DNA from: Nocardioides marmoriginsengisoli
Lineage (GTDB): Bacteria; Actinomycetota; Actinomycetes; Propionibacteriales; Nocardioidaceae
DNA: 64,000 bases
Direction of reading: 5' to 3'
NCBI RefSeq assembly: GCF_003725695.1
Contig: NZ_RJSE01000007.1
Location: 660,552-724,551 of the forward strand
Positions 16,255-24,563 of this stretch are shown piece after piece (positions within the stretch are counted from its first letter, which is position 1; each line of letters begins with the position of its first letter). The notes beneath the pieces are model-generated. The model ran no database searches and had not been told where the DNA came from. It saw only the letters and a list, made by a program, of their open reading frames with translations. The translations under genes and the position numbers were made by a program.

Positions 16255-16677
16255 ATGAGCTGGAACCTGCACCACGTCAATCTTCCCGCGCACGACGTCC
16301 GCGCGATGGTCAACTTCTACAGCAGCGTCTTCGGGATGAACGAGGTGCCGTTCCCGTGGTCCGGTGACGGCGACAAGGGCAAGCTCGAGACCGGCGGCGA
16401 CTTCGTCGCCCTCTTCGAGGACGTCAACGGCCGGCAGATCCACATCTGCAAGCCGACCCCGTCGCTGCCGTGGGACAACGACCTGCGCCTGCACCCGGTC
16501 ATCAACGGCCACATCGCGCTCCAGGTCGACGACATCCAGGCCGTGATGCGTCGGCTCAAGGAGCAGAACATGCCGTACAACGACGCCGGCAGCTGGTCGT
16601 ACCGGGGATTCCACCAGCTGTACACCTACGACCCGTCGATGAACGTGGTCGAGGTCAACCAGCGAGTCGAAGACTGA
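16255..16677 (+). CDS. VOC-superfamily (glyoxalase/dioxygenase-fold) protein
   Basis: A 140-residue single-domain vicinal-oxygen-chelate protein. The start LHHVNLPAHDVRAMVNFYSSVFGM is the usual first beta-alpha module with a metal-ligand His, HIALQVDDIQAVMRRL the second module, and the Glu near the C-terminus (MNVVEVNQR) a likely metal ligand. Such proteins act as lyases, epimerases (for example methylmalonyl-CoA epimerase), isomerases or ring-cleavage enzymes; the exact role is not readable. GAAAGG lies upstream of ATG 16255. It follows an SDR and ends 40 bp from the convergent TetR gene. Confidence 0.8.
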   Translation: MSWNLHHVNLPAHDVRAMVNFYSSVFGMNEVPFPWSGDGDKGKLETGGDFVALFEDVNGRQIHICKPTPSLPWDNDLRLHPVINGHIALQVDDIQAVMRRLKEQNMPYNDAGSWSYRGFHQLYTYDPSMNVVEVNQRVED

Positions 16678-16717
16678 GACCTTGAGCGCCGATCGAGCGG
16701 CTGCGCTCCCGTCCGGC

Positions 16718-17413
16718 TCAGGCCGGCGGGATCTGCAGTGCTTGCGCCCAGAAGGCGGTGACCCGCTCGACACCCTCGTCGAAGTCGAACGGCTCGCCGA
16801 GCACGAACCACAGGAAGGCGCAGCGCTCGGTCATCGCTCCCAGGGCGGTCGCGCAGAAGGCGATGTCGACGTGTGCCGGGATGATGCCCTGCTCCTGCCA
16901 GATCCGGAAGGCGGACTCGGTGCGCTCCCGGCTGTTCTGGTGGCGGGAGGTCAGCACCAGCCTGGCCTTCTCGTCGCGCATCGCGGCCTCCTCGACCACC
17001 GCCCAGAACGCGGCGTTGCGCCGGAAGGCCTCGAAGTACAGGCGGTTGGTGTCGCGGAGACGGTCGTACGGGGCCGCGTCCCGCGGCAGCCGGGTCGGCT
17101 CGTCGAAGACCTCGTTCTCGAGCTCGACCAGGAGCAGGTGGAAGACCTCTTCCTTGGAGTCGAAGTAGGTGTAGAAGGAGCCGACCGCGGTCCGGGCGGC
17201 CGTCGTGATGTCGGCGACCCGGGTGCGGTGGTAGCCCTGCTTCTCGAAGGCCCGCTTGGCGCCGCGGAGCAGCTGACGACGGGTGCGGAGGCCCTGCTTG
17301 GTCAGGCCCCCGGGGTCCCGGCCGCGGCTTGTTCCGGCGGCCTTCTCCGGCGTCGGAGGAGCAGTCCCTGCGAGAGGGGAGCCCGTCGTTGACTCCTCCG
17401 GATCCGCGGCCAT
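16718..17413 (-). CDS. TetR/AcrR-family regulator
   Basis: A 231-residue regulator. A ~35-residue Pro/Gly/Ser-rich N-terminal tail precedes the HTH (about 40-88; FEKQGYHRTRVADITTAARTAVGSFYTYFDSKEEVFH). The C-terminal domain is helical and contains a TERCAFLWFVLGEPFDFDEGVERVTAFW segment. It is divergent from the SDR that begins the 15-gene operon at 17574, and the shared 160-bp gap contains several AT-rich inverted repeats, so it probably represses itself and that operon. ATG 17413 is the first start in frame; its long disordered leader makes a later start possible. Confidence 0.82.
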   Translation of the reverse strand: MAADPEESTTGSPLAGTAPPTPEKAAGTSRGRDPGGLTKQGLRTRRQLLRGAKRAFEKQGYHRTRVADITTAARTAVGSFYTYFDSKEEVFHLLLVELENEVFDEPTRLPRDAAPYDRLRDTNRLYFEAFRRNAAFWAVVEEAAMRDEKARLVLTSRHQNSRERTESAFRIWQEQGIIPAHVDIAFCATALGAMTERCAFLWFVLGEPFDFDEGVERVTAFWAQALQIPPA

Positions 17414-17464
17414 GGTCGCAACCTATCTGGTGGTCGTTGGTGGTCATCGACAGTCTCAACAACA

Positions 17465-17517
17465 TTGAATAGGAATTCAAGATCTGAACACTTGCTCAAC
17501 ATATGAATCTATGTTCA
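17465..17517. promoter_or_regulatory. Stacked AT-rich inverted repeats in a divergent promoter
   Basis: TTGAAT-AGGA-ATTCAA (17465-17480) is a perfect 16-bp inverted repeat, and TGAA-TCTATG-TTCA (17504-17517) a second one. A TGAACACTTGCTCA element lies between them. The gap between the TetR gene and the SDR operon is much more AT-rich than its surroundings. Likely operators of the divergent TetR protein. Confidence 0.6.
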
Positions 17518-17573
17518 ACTTGGCCTCACCATCAGCTGTGGTGCTCGCCACACGGACAAACAGGGAGAACGAA

Positions 17574-18455
17574 GTGGACCAGCGCGTTGTGCTCATCACC
17601 GGAGCGTCTCGAGGATTCGGCGAGGTCGCCGCCCGGGAACTGGCACGCCGAGGGCACCGGGTCATTGCGTCCATGCGCAAGCCGGAGGTCGACGGCGAGA
17701 AGGTGCGCGCCGGCTACGAGGACCTGATGACGACGGTCAGCCTGGACGTCACCGACCCGGCGGCGGTGAACGCGGTGGTCTCGTCGATCGTCGCCGAGCA
17801 CGGCCGGATCGACGCGGTCGTCAACAACGCCGGCTACGGCCTGTACGGCGCCGTCGAGGACCTCAGCGAGGAGGAGCTGTTCCAGCAGTTCAACACGAAC
17901 TTCATGGGTGAGTGGCGGGTCTGCAAGGCCGTCGTCCCGCACATGCGCGCCGCCGGCGGCGGCACGATCGTCAACGTCAGCTCGCTCGGCGCGCGCTTCG
18001 TGGCTCCGCTCACCGGGATGTACTCGGCGACCAAGGCGGCGATCGAGGCCATGTCCGAGGCGCTGCGCTACGAGGTCGACCGGTTCAACATCAAGGTCAC
18101 CATGCTCGAGCCGGGCATGTACAAGAGCGACTGGGCGACCACCTCGCTCGCGGTGTGCGACGCGCTCAGCGCCGGCACCAGCCCGTACCAGGAGTCGGCC
18201 GAGAAGGCGCTCGACGCCTTCCGGGTGATGGCCGAGACCCGGCCCGGTCCGGAGGCCGTCGGCATGGTGATGGCGGACATGGTCGAGCTCCAGCAGAACC
18301 CGCCGGTGCGGATCCCGATCGGCGAGGACGCGTTCCGGCTGACCATGGCGCGGACCTTCGCCTCCGACGACGCCTGGGAGAAGTCCATGAAGACCGGGCC
18401 GTTCTTCGACGGCGTCGTCGCCCCCGAGGCCGGACCCGGGTTCGCCGGCTACTGA
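17574..18455 (+). CDS. SDR-family oxidoreductase, first gene of the 15-gene run
   Basis: A 293-residue classical SDR. LITGASRGFGE is the nucleotide loop, the Arg/Lys after beta-2 (ASMRKPEV) favours NADP, NNAGYGLYGAVED is near 85, and the catalytic pair is in MYSATKAAIE. Its C-terminal extension (after ~200) is longer than in 250-residue SDRs, as in ketoreductase-type members. GTG 17574 is preferred over ATG 17511 because AGGGAG lies 6 bp upstream and the alternative adds 21 unconserved-looking residues. It is divergent from the TetR gene and starts a co-directional run that continues to 31112. Confidence 0.8.
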   Translation: MDQRVVLITGASRGFGEVAARELARRGHRVIASMRKPEVDGEKVRAGYEDLMTTVSLDVTDPAAVNAVVSSIVAEHGRIDAVVNNAGYGLYGAVEDLSEEELFQQFNTNFMGEWRVCKAVVPHMRAAGGGTIVNVSSLGARFVAPLTGMYSATKAAIEAMSEALRYEVDRFNIKVTMLEPGMYKSDWATTSLAVCDALSAGTSPYQESAEKALDAFRVMAETRPGPEAVGMVMADMVELQQNPPVRIPIGEDAFRLTMARTFASDDAWEKSMKTGPFFDGVVAPEAGPGFAGY

Positions 18456-18504
18456 GCGGCCGCCGTGCAGGTGCCCCCACCCTTCGTCAGATCCGAGGTG
18501 AACG

Positions 18505-19338
18505 ATGAGTGAGTTCGAGAGCAAAGTAGTGATGATCGCGGGAGGCGCCCGCGGCATCGGGCGCGCGATCGCGACGTCGCTGGCCGGAGCCGGAGCGCAG
18601 ATCGTCCTGGTCGACGCGCCGGCCCCGATGCAGACGCTCGGCTACCCGTTGCCGGACGCCGACGCCCTGGAGTCCGCCGTCGCGGAGATCCGGGCCGCCG
18701 GCGGCACCTGCACCGGGTACGAGCTCGACGTCCGCGACCGTCCGCGGGTCGCCGAGACCGTGCAGCGCTGCATCGCCGAGGCGGGACGCATCGACATGCT
18801 CGTCAACTGCGCCGGCGTCGGCAGCGTCTCCGACGCGGGGGAGATGGACGACCTCACCTGGTCGGAGGTCGTCGACACCAACCTGAACGGTTTCTACAAC
18901 CTGGTCCGTGCGGTGACGGCGCACATGACGGCGCGCGGCTCCGGGAACATCGTGGCCGTGGTGGGCGACTCCGCCCGCCGCGGCGCGGCCGGCCTGTCGC
19001 ACGTGAGCGCCGCCGGCTGGGCGACGATCGGGCTGGCCAAGTCGCTCGCCCTGGAGACCGCTGATGCCGGGGTCGCGGTGAACGTCCTCAGCCTCGGCCC
19101 GGTCGACACCGAGCTGTCCTCGTCGGCGGAGTTCCGCTCCGCGGTCGCCGACCTGCGGCACGTCGTACACGGACAGGACGCCATCGAGGCGATGGGCCGG
19201 CGGCACCCGAACTGCGAGCCGTGGGTCCCGATGGAGGACGTCGTCCGCGCGGCGCGGTTCCTCCTCGGCGGCGGTACGTCGATGACCGGGTCGGTGCTGG
19301 ACGTCTCGGCGGGGCTGAGCGCCCTGAACTCGTCATGA
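18505..19338 (+). CDS. Mycofactocin-type SDR with lost catalytic Tyr and Lys
   Basis: A 277-residue SDR. The nucleotide loop GGARGIGRAIA is intact. After beta-2 it carries an insertion DAPAPMQTLGYPLPDADAL, the hallmark of the SDR group tied to the redox cofactor mycofactocin. Where active SDRs have YxxxK it reads HVSAAGW, so both catalytic residues are missing, while the flanking region is well kept. It may be a structural or regulatory partner of the next SDR, or use other chemistry. GAGGTG lies upstream of ATG 18505. The gap to the preceding gene is 49 bp. Confidence 0.75.
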   Translation: MSEFESKVVMIAGGARGIGRAIATSLAGAGAQIVLVDAPAPMQTLGYPLPDADALESAVAEIRAAGGTCTGYELDVRDRPRVAETVQRCIAEAGRIDMLVNCAGVGSVSDAGEMDDLTWSEVVDTNLNGFYNLVRAVTAHMTARGSGNIVAVVGDSARRGAAGLSHVSAAGWATIGLAKSLALETADAGVAVNVLSLGPVDTELSSSAEFRSAVADLRHVVHGQDAIEAMGRRHPNCEPWVPMEDVVRAARFLLGGGTSMTGSVLDVSAGLSALNSS

Positions 19339-19402
19339 CGCCGTACTTCTGCGGAGCGGGCTCCGCTGCGACGTACTCCAGCCAATCCAGTGAGGGGAAG
19401 AG

Positions 19403-20236
19403 ATGACCGAGCCAGTTGACCGGGTGGTGCTCGTCACCGGCGGCGCGAAGGGTCAGGGCCGCAACCACGCCCTCGCCTTCGCGCGCCAGGGTGCACGGGT
19501 CGGCGTGATGGACATCTGCCGCCAGTTCCCGGGTTCCGCGCCGATGGCCACCGAGGAGGACCTGGCGACGACCCAGAAGCTGCTCGGCGAGGCCGGTGCG
19601 GACTCCTTCGCCCTGGTGGGCGACACCCGCAGCAGCGCGGACATGCGCCGGTTCGTCGACACCGCCGTCGAGCGCTGGGGACGCGTCGACGTCTTCGTCG
19701 CCAACGCCGGTGTCGCCAGCTTCGGGCCGGTCGTGGAGATGACCGACCCGATGTGGGACGACGTCGTCTCGACCAACCTGGACGGCGTCGCGACGTCGAT
19801 CCGGGCGGTGATCCCGACGATGGTGGCCCAGCGTTCCGGACGGATCATCGCGACCTCGTCCTCGGTGGCCCGCGAGGGCGGCCCGAACAACGCCAACTAC
19901 GCCGCCTCGAAGTGGGGCGTGATCGGCTTCGTGAAGTCGGTGGCGATCGAGCTGGCGCCGCTGGGGATCACCGTCAACGCGTTCTCGCCGATGTCGGTCT
20001 CCACCGACATGTGCCACAACGAGGCGACCTACAAGCTGTTCCGCCCGGACCTGGCGGATCCGCAGGAGGACGACGTCCGCGAGACCTTCGCCGGGTTGAA
20101 CCCGATGCACGTCCCGTGGCTGGAGCTCGAGGACGCGACGGCGGGGGTGCTCTACCTCGCCTCGGAAGGCGCGCGGTACGTCACCGGCGCCGCTCTCGAC
20201 GTGGCGGGTGGCTGGAATGCCTACCACGGCGCCTAG
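19403..20236 (+). CDS. Mycofactocin-coupled SDR-family oxidoreductase, intact active site
   Basis: A 277-residue SDR. VTGGAKGQGRNHALAFARQGA and DICRQFPGSAPMATEEDLATT match the mycofactocin-associated SDR family, whose NAD is thought not to exchange and is reoxidised through mycofactocin. NANAG-like VANAGVAS and the catalytic NYAASKWGVIG are intact. The NPMHVPWLELEDATAGVLYLAS segment is also characteristic. GGGGAAGAG precedes ATG 19403. Its 3' end overlaps the RidA gene by about 20 bp. No mycofactocin synthesis genes lie in this window, so the cofactor link is family knowledge. Confidence 0.8.
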   Translation: MTEPVDRVVLVTGGAKGQGRNHALAFARQGARVGVMDICRQFPGSAPMATEEDLATTQKLLGEAGADSFALVGDTRSSADMRRFVDTAVERWGRVDVFVANAGVASFGPVVEMTDPMWDDVVSTNLDGVATSIRAVIPTMVAQRSGRIIATSSSVAREGGPNNANYAASKWGVIGFVKSVAIELAPLGITVNAFSPMSVSTDMCHNEATYKLFRPDLADPQEDDVRETFAGLNPMHVPWLELEDATAGVLYLASEGARYVTGAALDVAGGWNAYHGA

Positions 20237-20675
20237 GTCCGACCCGGCCCGCGTGTCGCCGGTGGCGACCGCCGGCCGGGCCGCGATCAGCGACGTGTCG
20301 GGGCTGGCGAGCCTGGGCCAGACCCACGCCGTACGGGTCGGGCGCCAGGTCTTCATCTCGGGCCAGCTCGGCCTCGGCGAGGACGGCCGACTGGTCGGTG
20401 CCGACGACTGCTACGCCCAGTCGGTGCAGTGCTTCCGCAACGTCGAGGCGATCCTGCGGGCGGCCGGCGGGCAGCTGACCGACGTGGTCAAGCTCGTCTG
20501 CTACCTGACCGACCAGGCGAACGCCAAGGCGTACGCCGAGGCCCGCGGCACCTTCCTCGACCAGCTCCCCGCGACCACGGCCGTGGTGGTGCAGGAGCTG
20601 CTCCTTCCCGGCGCGCTGCTCGAGCTCGACGTCACCGCCGTCCTTCCCGATCCCGACCACACCCCTGAATCTTGA
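20217..20675 (+). CDS. RidA/YjgF-family protein (imine/enamine deaminase-like)
   Basis: A ~152-residue RidA-family protein with an N-terminal extension of about 25 residues. The core contains THAVRVGRQVFISGQLGL and QSVQCFRNVEAILRAAGGQLTDVVKLVCYLTD, and the usual Arg/Glu of the trimer interface cleft lie around VVVQELLLPGALLELDVTAVL. RidA proteins hydrolyse reactive imines made by PLP enzymes, which fits the aminotransferase gene 10 bp downstream. ATG 20217 was chosen over GTG 20208; both overlap the upstream SDR gene end. Some RidA relatives in catabolic operons have other hydrolase roles. Confidence 0.8.
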   Translation: MPTTAPRSDPARVSPVATAGRAAISDVSGLASLGQTHAVRVGRQVFISGQLGLGEDGRLVGADDCYAQSVQCFRNVEAILRAAGGQLTDVVKLVCYLTDQANAKAYAEARGTFLDQLPATTAVVVQELLLPGALLELDVTAVLPDPDHTPES

Positions 20676-20685
20676 GAGGCCCTCG

Positions 20686-21906
20686 ATGACCCGCACGATC
20701 GACGATCTCGTCTCCGCCGAAGTCTCCGGCGGACCGCCGATGTTCTTCCCGCAGCCGGAGGAGCCGATCCACTACAACTTCGACCAGGGGAATCCGGCGA
20801 CGGAGACCTTCCCGCTCGACGAGCTGGCCGCCATCGAGGCGGACGTGCGCCGCGAGATCGGCGGACCGAGCTTCGACTACTTCGACGCCGACACCGGCTA
20901 CGAGGAGCTGGTCTACGGCTGGCGCGGCCTGCGCGGCGTCCTCGCCGACCGGTTCGCCGCGCGCGACGGGGTGGAGCTCGACCCGATGAACGTGATCCTG
21001 ACCTCGGGATCGGTGCACGGGATCGCCCTGGTCGCCCGGGCGTTCCTCGACCCGGGCGACGTGGTCCTGGTCGAGGCCGCGACGTTCCCGTACGCCGTCC
21101 GCTTCTTCGAGGCCGCCGGTGCCGAGGTCGTGACCGTCCCCGTCGACTCCGAGGGCATGCGCGTCGACCTGCTGGAGCAGGAGATCGCGAACCTGCGCGC
21201 TGCCGGCCGCCGTCCGAAGCTGATCTACACGATCCCGACGTTCCAGCTGCCGACCGGGACCTGCATGCCGCTGGAGCGGCGTCGCCAGCTGGTCGCGCTC
21301 GCCCAGCGCGAGCGGATCATGGTGCACGAGGACAACGTCTACGCGCAGCTGCGCTACGACGGCGAGTACCTGCCGACGCTCTTCAGCCTCGACGACCAGG
21401 GCATCGTCATCCAGTCGGACAGCTTCAGCAAGACCGTCGCGCCTGCCCTGCGCCTCGGCTGGGTGCTGGGTTCCGAGCAGGCGATCGCGGCGGTGGCGGC
21501 GGTGCGCCAGGACCTCGGCGTGAACCAGTTCCACGCCCGGGTGATGGCCCGGTACACCGAGTCCGGCCAGCTGGACCGGCACATCGAGCAGATCCGGGAG
21601 GTGTACCGCGCCAAGCGGGACACCGCGGTGAAGGCGCTGCGCGAGTACTGCGGCGCGTGGGTCGACTTCGAGGTCCCGCAGGGCTCGTTCTTCCTGTGGC
21701 TGCGGATCTCCGAGCAGGTCGACTGGGAGCTGGCGGCGAAGAAGGTCGCCGAGGAAGGCGTCTTCTGCCGGCCGGGAGAGCGCTTCTCCGGCGACGCCTC
21801 CGGGCAGCGCTACCTGCGGATGGCGTACAGCAACGTCTCCACCGACATCATCGCCCAGGGTGTCGAAGCCCTCGGCCGCGCTCTCGACGCAGGCGCCCGA
21901 CGCTGA
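20686..21906 (+). CDS. PLP-dependent aminotransferase, class I/II (2-aminoadipate/MocR-like)
   Basis: A 406-residue fold-type I PLP enzyme. YNFDQGNPATETFP at the start, the cofactor Asp/Tyr region MVHEDNVYAQLRYDGE, and the Schiff-base Lys in SDSFSKTVAPALRLGW are visible, plus the carboxylate-binding Arg in GQRYLRMAYSNVS. This resembles 2-aminoadipate aminotransferase and the catalytic half of MocR proteins, without the DNA-binding domain. It would transaminate an amino acid or oxo acid in the pathway; the partner RidA is directly upstream. GAGAGGCCC precedes ATG 20686. Its stop shares a base with the next ATG. Confidence 0.85.
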   Translation: MTRTIDDLVSAEVSGGPPMFFPQPEEPIHYNFDQGNPATETFPLDELAAIEADVRREIGGPSFDYFDADTGYEELVYGWRGLRGVLADRFAARDGVELDPMNVILTSGSVHGIALVARAFLDPGDVVLVEAATFPYAVRFFEAAGAEVVTVPVDSEGMRVDLLEQEIANLRAAGRRPKLIYTIPTFQLPTGTCMPLERRRQLVALAQRERIMVHEDNVYAQLRYDGEYLPTLFSLDDQGIVIQSDSFSKTVAPALRLGWVLGSEQAIAAVAAVRQDLGVNQFHARVMARYTESGQLDRHIEQIREVYRAKRDTAVKALREYCGAWVDFEVPQGSFFLWLRISEQVDWELAAKKVAEEGVFCRPGERFSGDASGQRYLRMAYSNVSTDIIAQGVEALGRALDAGARR

Positions 21907-22871
21907 TGCCGACCGCGAAGAGCAGCGCCACCGGGCGCCCGGACCTGGACCTCGAGACCGAGGTCCGGGTCGAGGGGCTGCTCTTCCCGGAAGGCCCGGT
22001 CGTGCTCCCGTCCGGGGACCTGGTGGTCTGCGAGCTGGCCGGACGGCGGGTCACCCGGATCGATGCCCGGGGCGGCAAGCGCACGCTGGCGACCTTCGCG
22101 GGCTCGCCCAACGGTCAGGTGGTGGCCCCGGACGGGTCGCTCTGGGTCTGCGACAACGGCGGCCGCTGGGTCGCCGAGTCGGCGGCGGACCTTCGTGAGG
22201 GTCCGGGGGACCAGCCGGGCCTGCTCTGGCGGCTCACCCTGGACGGCGACCTGGCGCCGCTGCTGACCGAGATCGACGGCCGGCCGCTGACCTCTCCCAA
22301 CGACCTCTGCCTGGACGGCGACGGCGGCCTCTGGTTCACCGACCCGGTCTGGCCGGACGCCGACGGCCAGGTGTCCGCCGGGAAGATCGGCTACCGCGCC
22401 GCCGACGGTCGCGCGCACTACGAGCACGAGGGCCTGCGCTTCCCGAACGGTCTCGCCGTCACCGCGGCGGGTGACGCCCTGATCGTGGCCGAGTCGTACA
22501 CCTCCTGGCTGCACCGCTTCCCGATCCTCGGCCCGGGCCGGCTGGGTCAGCCGGAGCCGTTCGCGTTCCTCGGCGAGGGCACCCTGCCCGACGGGCTCTG
22601 CTTCGACTCCGCCGGGCGGGTGATCGTCGCGGGCGCCGGCACCGGGTGCGTCGTGGTGTTCACCGCGGACGGCGAGGACCTCGGCCGGATCCCGTTCGGC
22701 AACGACGTCACCAACGTCTGCTTCGGCGGCAGCGACCTGCGCACGCTCTTCGTCACCGAGGTGGGGCTGGGACGGGTCAGCACGGTCCGCTGGGACGTGC
22801 CCGGGCTGCCGATGCCCTACCAGCTGGGTTGGGCACCGCGGGACGCGGAGGCGGTGAGCACCGATGCCTAG
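21906..22871 (+). CDS. SMP-30/gluconolactonase/LRE-family lactonase-like protein
   Basis: A 321-residue six-bladed beta-propeller protein of the SMP-30 family, probably a calcium- or zinc-dependent lactonase. The metal-site pattern is present: Glu in LLFPEGPVV near 30, Asn/Asp in TSPNDLCLDGDGGLWFTDP near 130, Asn in LRFPNGLAV near 180 and Asp in LPDGLCFDSAGRVIVA near 225. It would open a lactone formed by ring oxidation. ATG 21906 overlaps the aminotransferase stop (TGATG); the larger frame upstream is inside that gene. The end overlaps the next gene by 8 bp. Confidence 0.82.
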   Translation: MPTAKSSATGRPDLDLETEVRVEGLLFPEGPVVLPSGDLVVCELAGRRVTRIDARGGKRTLATFAGSPNGQVVAPDGSLWVCDNGGRWVAESAADLREGPGDQPGLLWRLTLDGDLAPLLTEIDGRPLTSPNDLCLDGDGGLWFTDPVWPDADGQVSAGKIGYRAADGRAHYEHEGLRFPNGLAVTAAGDALIVAESYTSWLHRFPILGPGRLGQPEPFAFLGEGTLPDGLCFDSAGRVIVAGAGTGCVVVFTADGEDLGRIPFGNDVTNVCFGGSDLRTLFVTEVGLGRVSTVRWDVPGLPMPYQLGWAPRDAEAVSTDA

Positions 22872-23457
22872 GATCCAGCCGGTCGCCGACGAGCTCCTGG
22901 ACCGGAACCATGCCGACCTGCTCGCCACCATCCGCGGCGCGTACGGTTCCGAGCCGTCCAGCTTCGCGCTGCTCGCGCACGTCCCCGGACTGCTCGAGGC
23001 CGTCGGCGACCTCAGCGAGGCGGTGATGGGACCGGGACGGATCGACGCCGGCCTGAAGTGGATGGTCGCCCACGTGGCCAGTCTCTCCGCGGGCTGCCAG
23101 TACTGCTCGGCGCACACCGGCTACCACGCCGCCCACGCCGCCGGCGTCCGCGAGGAGAAGGTCGCCGCGCTCTGGGACTTCGCGACCGATCCGCTGTTCT
23201 CGCGCGCCGAACGGGCCGCGCTGAACCTGGCGCTGGGCGCGGCGCACAGCCCCAACGCCACCACCGACGCCGACTTCGACGAGCTGCGCGCCTCCTTCAC
23301 CGACGGCCAGATCGCCGAGCAGGTGGCGGTGGTCGCGCTCTTCGGCCTCTTCAACCGCTGGAACGACACCTTGAAGCCCGAGCTGGAGGACGCGCCCCTC
23401 CGGTTCGCGGAGCAGACCGGGGCGTACGCGGGGCGCAACGAAGGGAGATCGCGATGA
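22864..23457 (+). CDS. Carboxymuconolactone decarboxylase/AhpD-like protein
   Basis: A 197-residue alpha-helical protein of the CMD/AhpD superfamily. The redox motif CQYCSAHTGYHAAHAAG (about residues 79-95) has the CxxC and downstream His typical of AhpD-type proteins, which act as thiol peroxidase partners; other members are decarboxylases. The second half (AERAALNLALGAAHSPNATT, EQVAVVALFGLFNRWNDTL) is also characteristic. It overlaps the lactonase gene by 8 bp and its stop overlaps the next ATG, so it is tightly coupled. The CxxC suggests a thiol-redox role, notable beside the Cys-rich UGSC-type protein. Confidence 0.82.
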   Translation: MPRIQPVADELLDRNHADLLATIRGAYGSEPSSFALLAHVPGLLEAVGDLSEAVMGPGRIDAGLKWMVAHVASLSAGCQYCSAHTGYHAAHAAGVREEKVAALWDFATDPLFSRAERAALNLALGAAHSPNATTDADFDELRASFTDGQIAEQVAVVALFGLFNRWNDTLKPELEDAPLRFAEQTGAYAGRNEGRSR

Positions 23458-24563
23458 GGACGACGATGACGATCGCGGCTGACGACCTGCAGTCGCACTT
23501 CTACGACCAGGGCTGGACCGACGGGCTGCCGATCGTCGCGCCGACCGCCGCCGCGGTCGAAGCGATGCTGGCCGGAGGCGGGGTCGCCGCCGACGAGGTG
23601 CTCGGCGCGATCCCCGCGCACGGCGTGACGATGGACGCCGAGCACGCGGCCACCGCGGCCGTGATGGCCGGGTGCGTCCCGGAGTACTTCCCGATCGTGC
23701 TGGCCGCGGTCGGAGCGACGCTCGATCCGCTGTTCAACCTGCAGGTCGCCTGCACCAGCACCGGTGGTCCGGCGCTCTGCACGATCGTCAGCGGTCCGCT
23801 GGCCGCGGAGCTCGCGATGAATGCCGAGCACAACGCGCTCGCCTCGGGCAACCGGGCGAACGCGACCATCGGCCGAGCGGTCAGGTTCGCCGCGGTCAAC
23901 CTGCTGCGGACCCAGGTCGACGGGACCGACGGGTCGTCGATCGGCAACCCCGGCAAGTACACCTTCTGCTTCGCCGAGCGTCCGGTGACCGGGTGGTCGT
24001 CGCTGCGCGAGGACCTCGGGTACGCCGAGGAGGACACCACCGTGACGGTCGCGCCGACGACCGGACCGATCCAGGTCGGAAACCACCTCACCGCGGAGCC
24101 GGACGCGATCGCCGCGAGCCTGGCGGCGGCGATGCGGATGCCGTCGCTGTTCACCACCGGCAAAGGTGGCGCGCAGTTCGTGATCGCGCTCGGGGTCGAG
24201 CACGAGGCGGCGTTCCGCGACAACGGCTGGACCCGGGCGGACCTGCGGGCTCGGCTGCGCGAGGGCAGCCGGATCCGGGTCGACGAGCTCCGGGCGGCGG
24301 GCATCGTGATCGAGGAGGGCACCCACCACGACATGAGCGCGGACGCGGACGGCTACCTCCGGACGGTCGCGGCCGACGCCGACATCCACGTGGTCTCCGC
24401 GGGCGGTGCCGGGGCCGGCTGGTCCGCGGTGATCCCGTCCTGGGCGCCCCGGCAGCACGCCCAGATCGCCACCCGCCGGGTGCGGGTCAAGGGCGAGGAG
24501 CTGCCCGACTGCGGCCCGGATTCCTGTGCGATCGACCCGACGGCGATGGAGGGACGGCTATGA
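23454..24563 (+). CDS. Uncharacterised protein paired with the UGSC-type protein
   Basis: A 369-residue protein that I do not recognise as an enzyme of known function. It begins with the phrase FYDQGWTDGLPIVAPTAAAVEAML, which I have seen in uncharacterised actinobacterial proteins next to UGSC-family proteins. It has several conserved-looking Gly/Ser/Thr-rich loops (CTSTGGPAL, TGKGGAQFV) and a C-terminal CGPDSC pair. There is no signal peptide and no clear membrane segment. Both ends overlap neighbours (ATGA), and the next gene is the small Cys protein, so the two are probably subunits of one activity. Function open. Confidence 0.7.
   Translation: MRTTMTIAADDLQSHFYDQGWTDGLPIVAPTAAAVEAMLAGGGVAADEVLGAIPAHGVTMDAEHAATAAVMAGCVPEYFPIVLAAVGATLDPLFNLQVACTSTGGPALCTIVSGPLAAELAMNAEHNALASGNRANATIGRAVRFAAVNLLRTQVDGTDGSSIGNPGKYTFCFAERPVTGWSSLREDLGYAEEDTTVTVAPTTGPIQVGNHLTAEPDAIAASLAAAMRMPSLFTTGKGGAQFVIALGVEHEAAFRDNGWTRADLRARLREGSRIRVDELRAAGIVIEEGTHHDMSADADGYLRTVAADADIHVVSAGGAGAGWSAVIPSWAPRQHAQIATRRVRVKGEELPDCGPDSCAIDPTAMEGRL

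Noticed and set aside
19353-19368. Hairpin GCGGAG-CGGG-CTCCGC as a terminator
   Set aside because: The stem is only 6 bp in a short intra-operon gap and may be chance in high-GC DNA.
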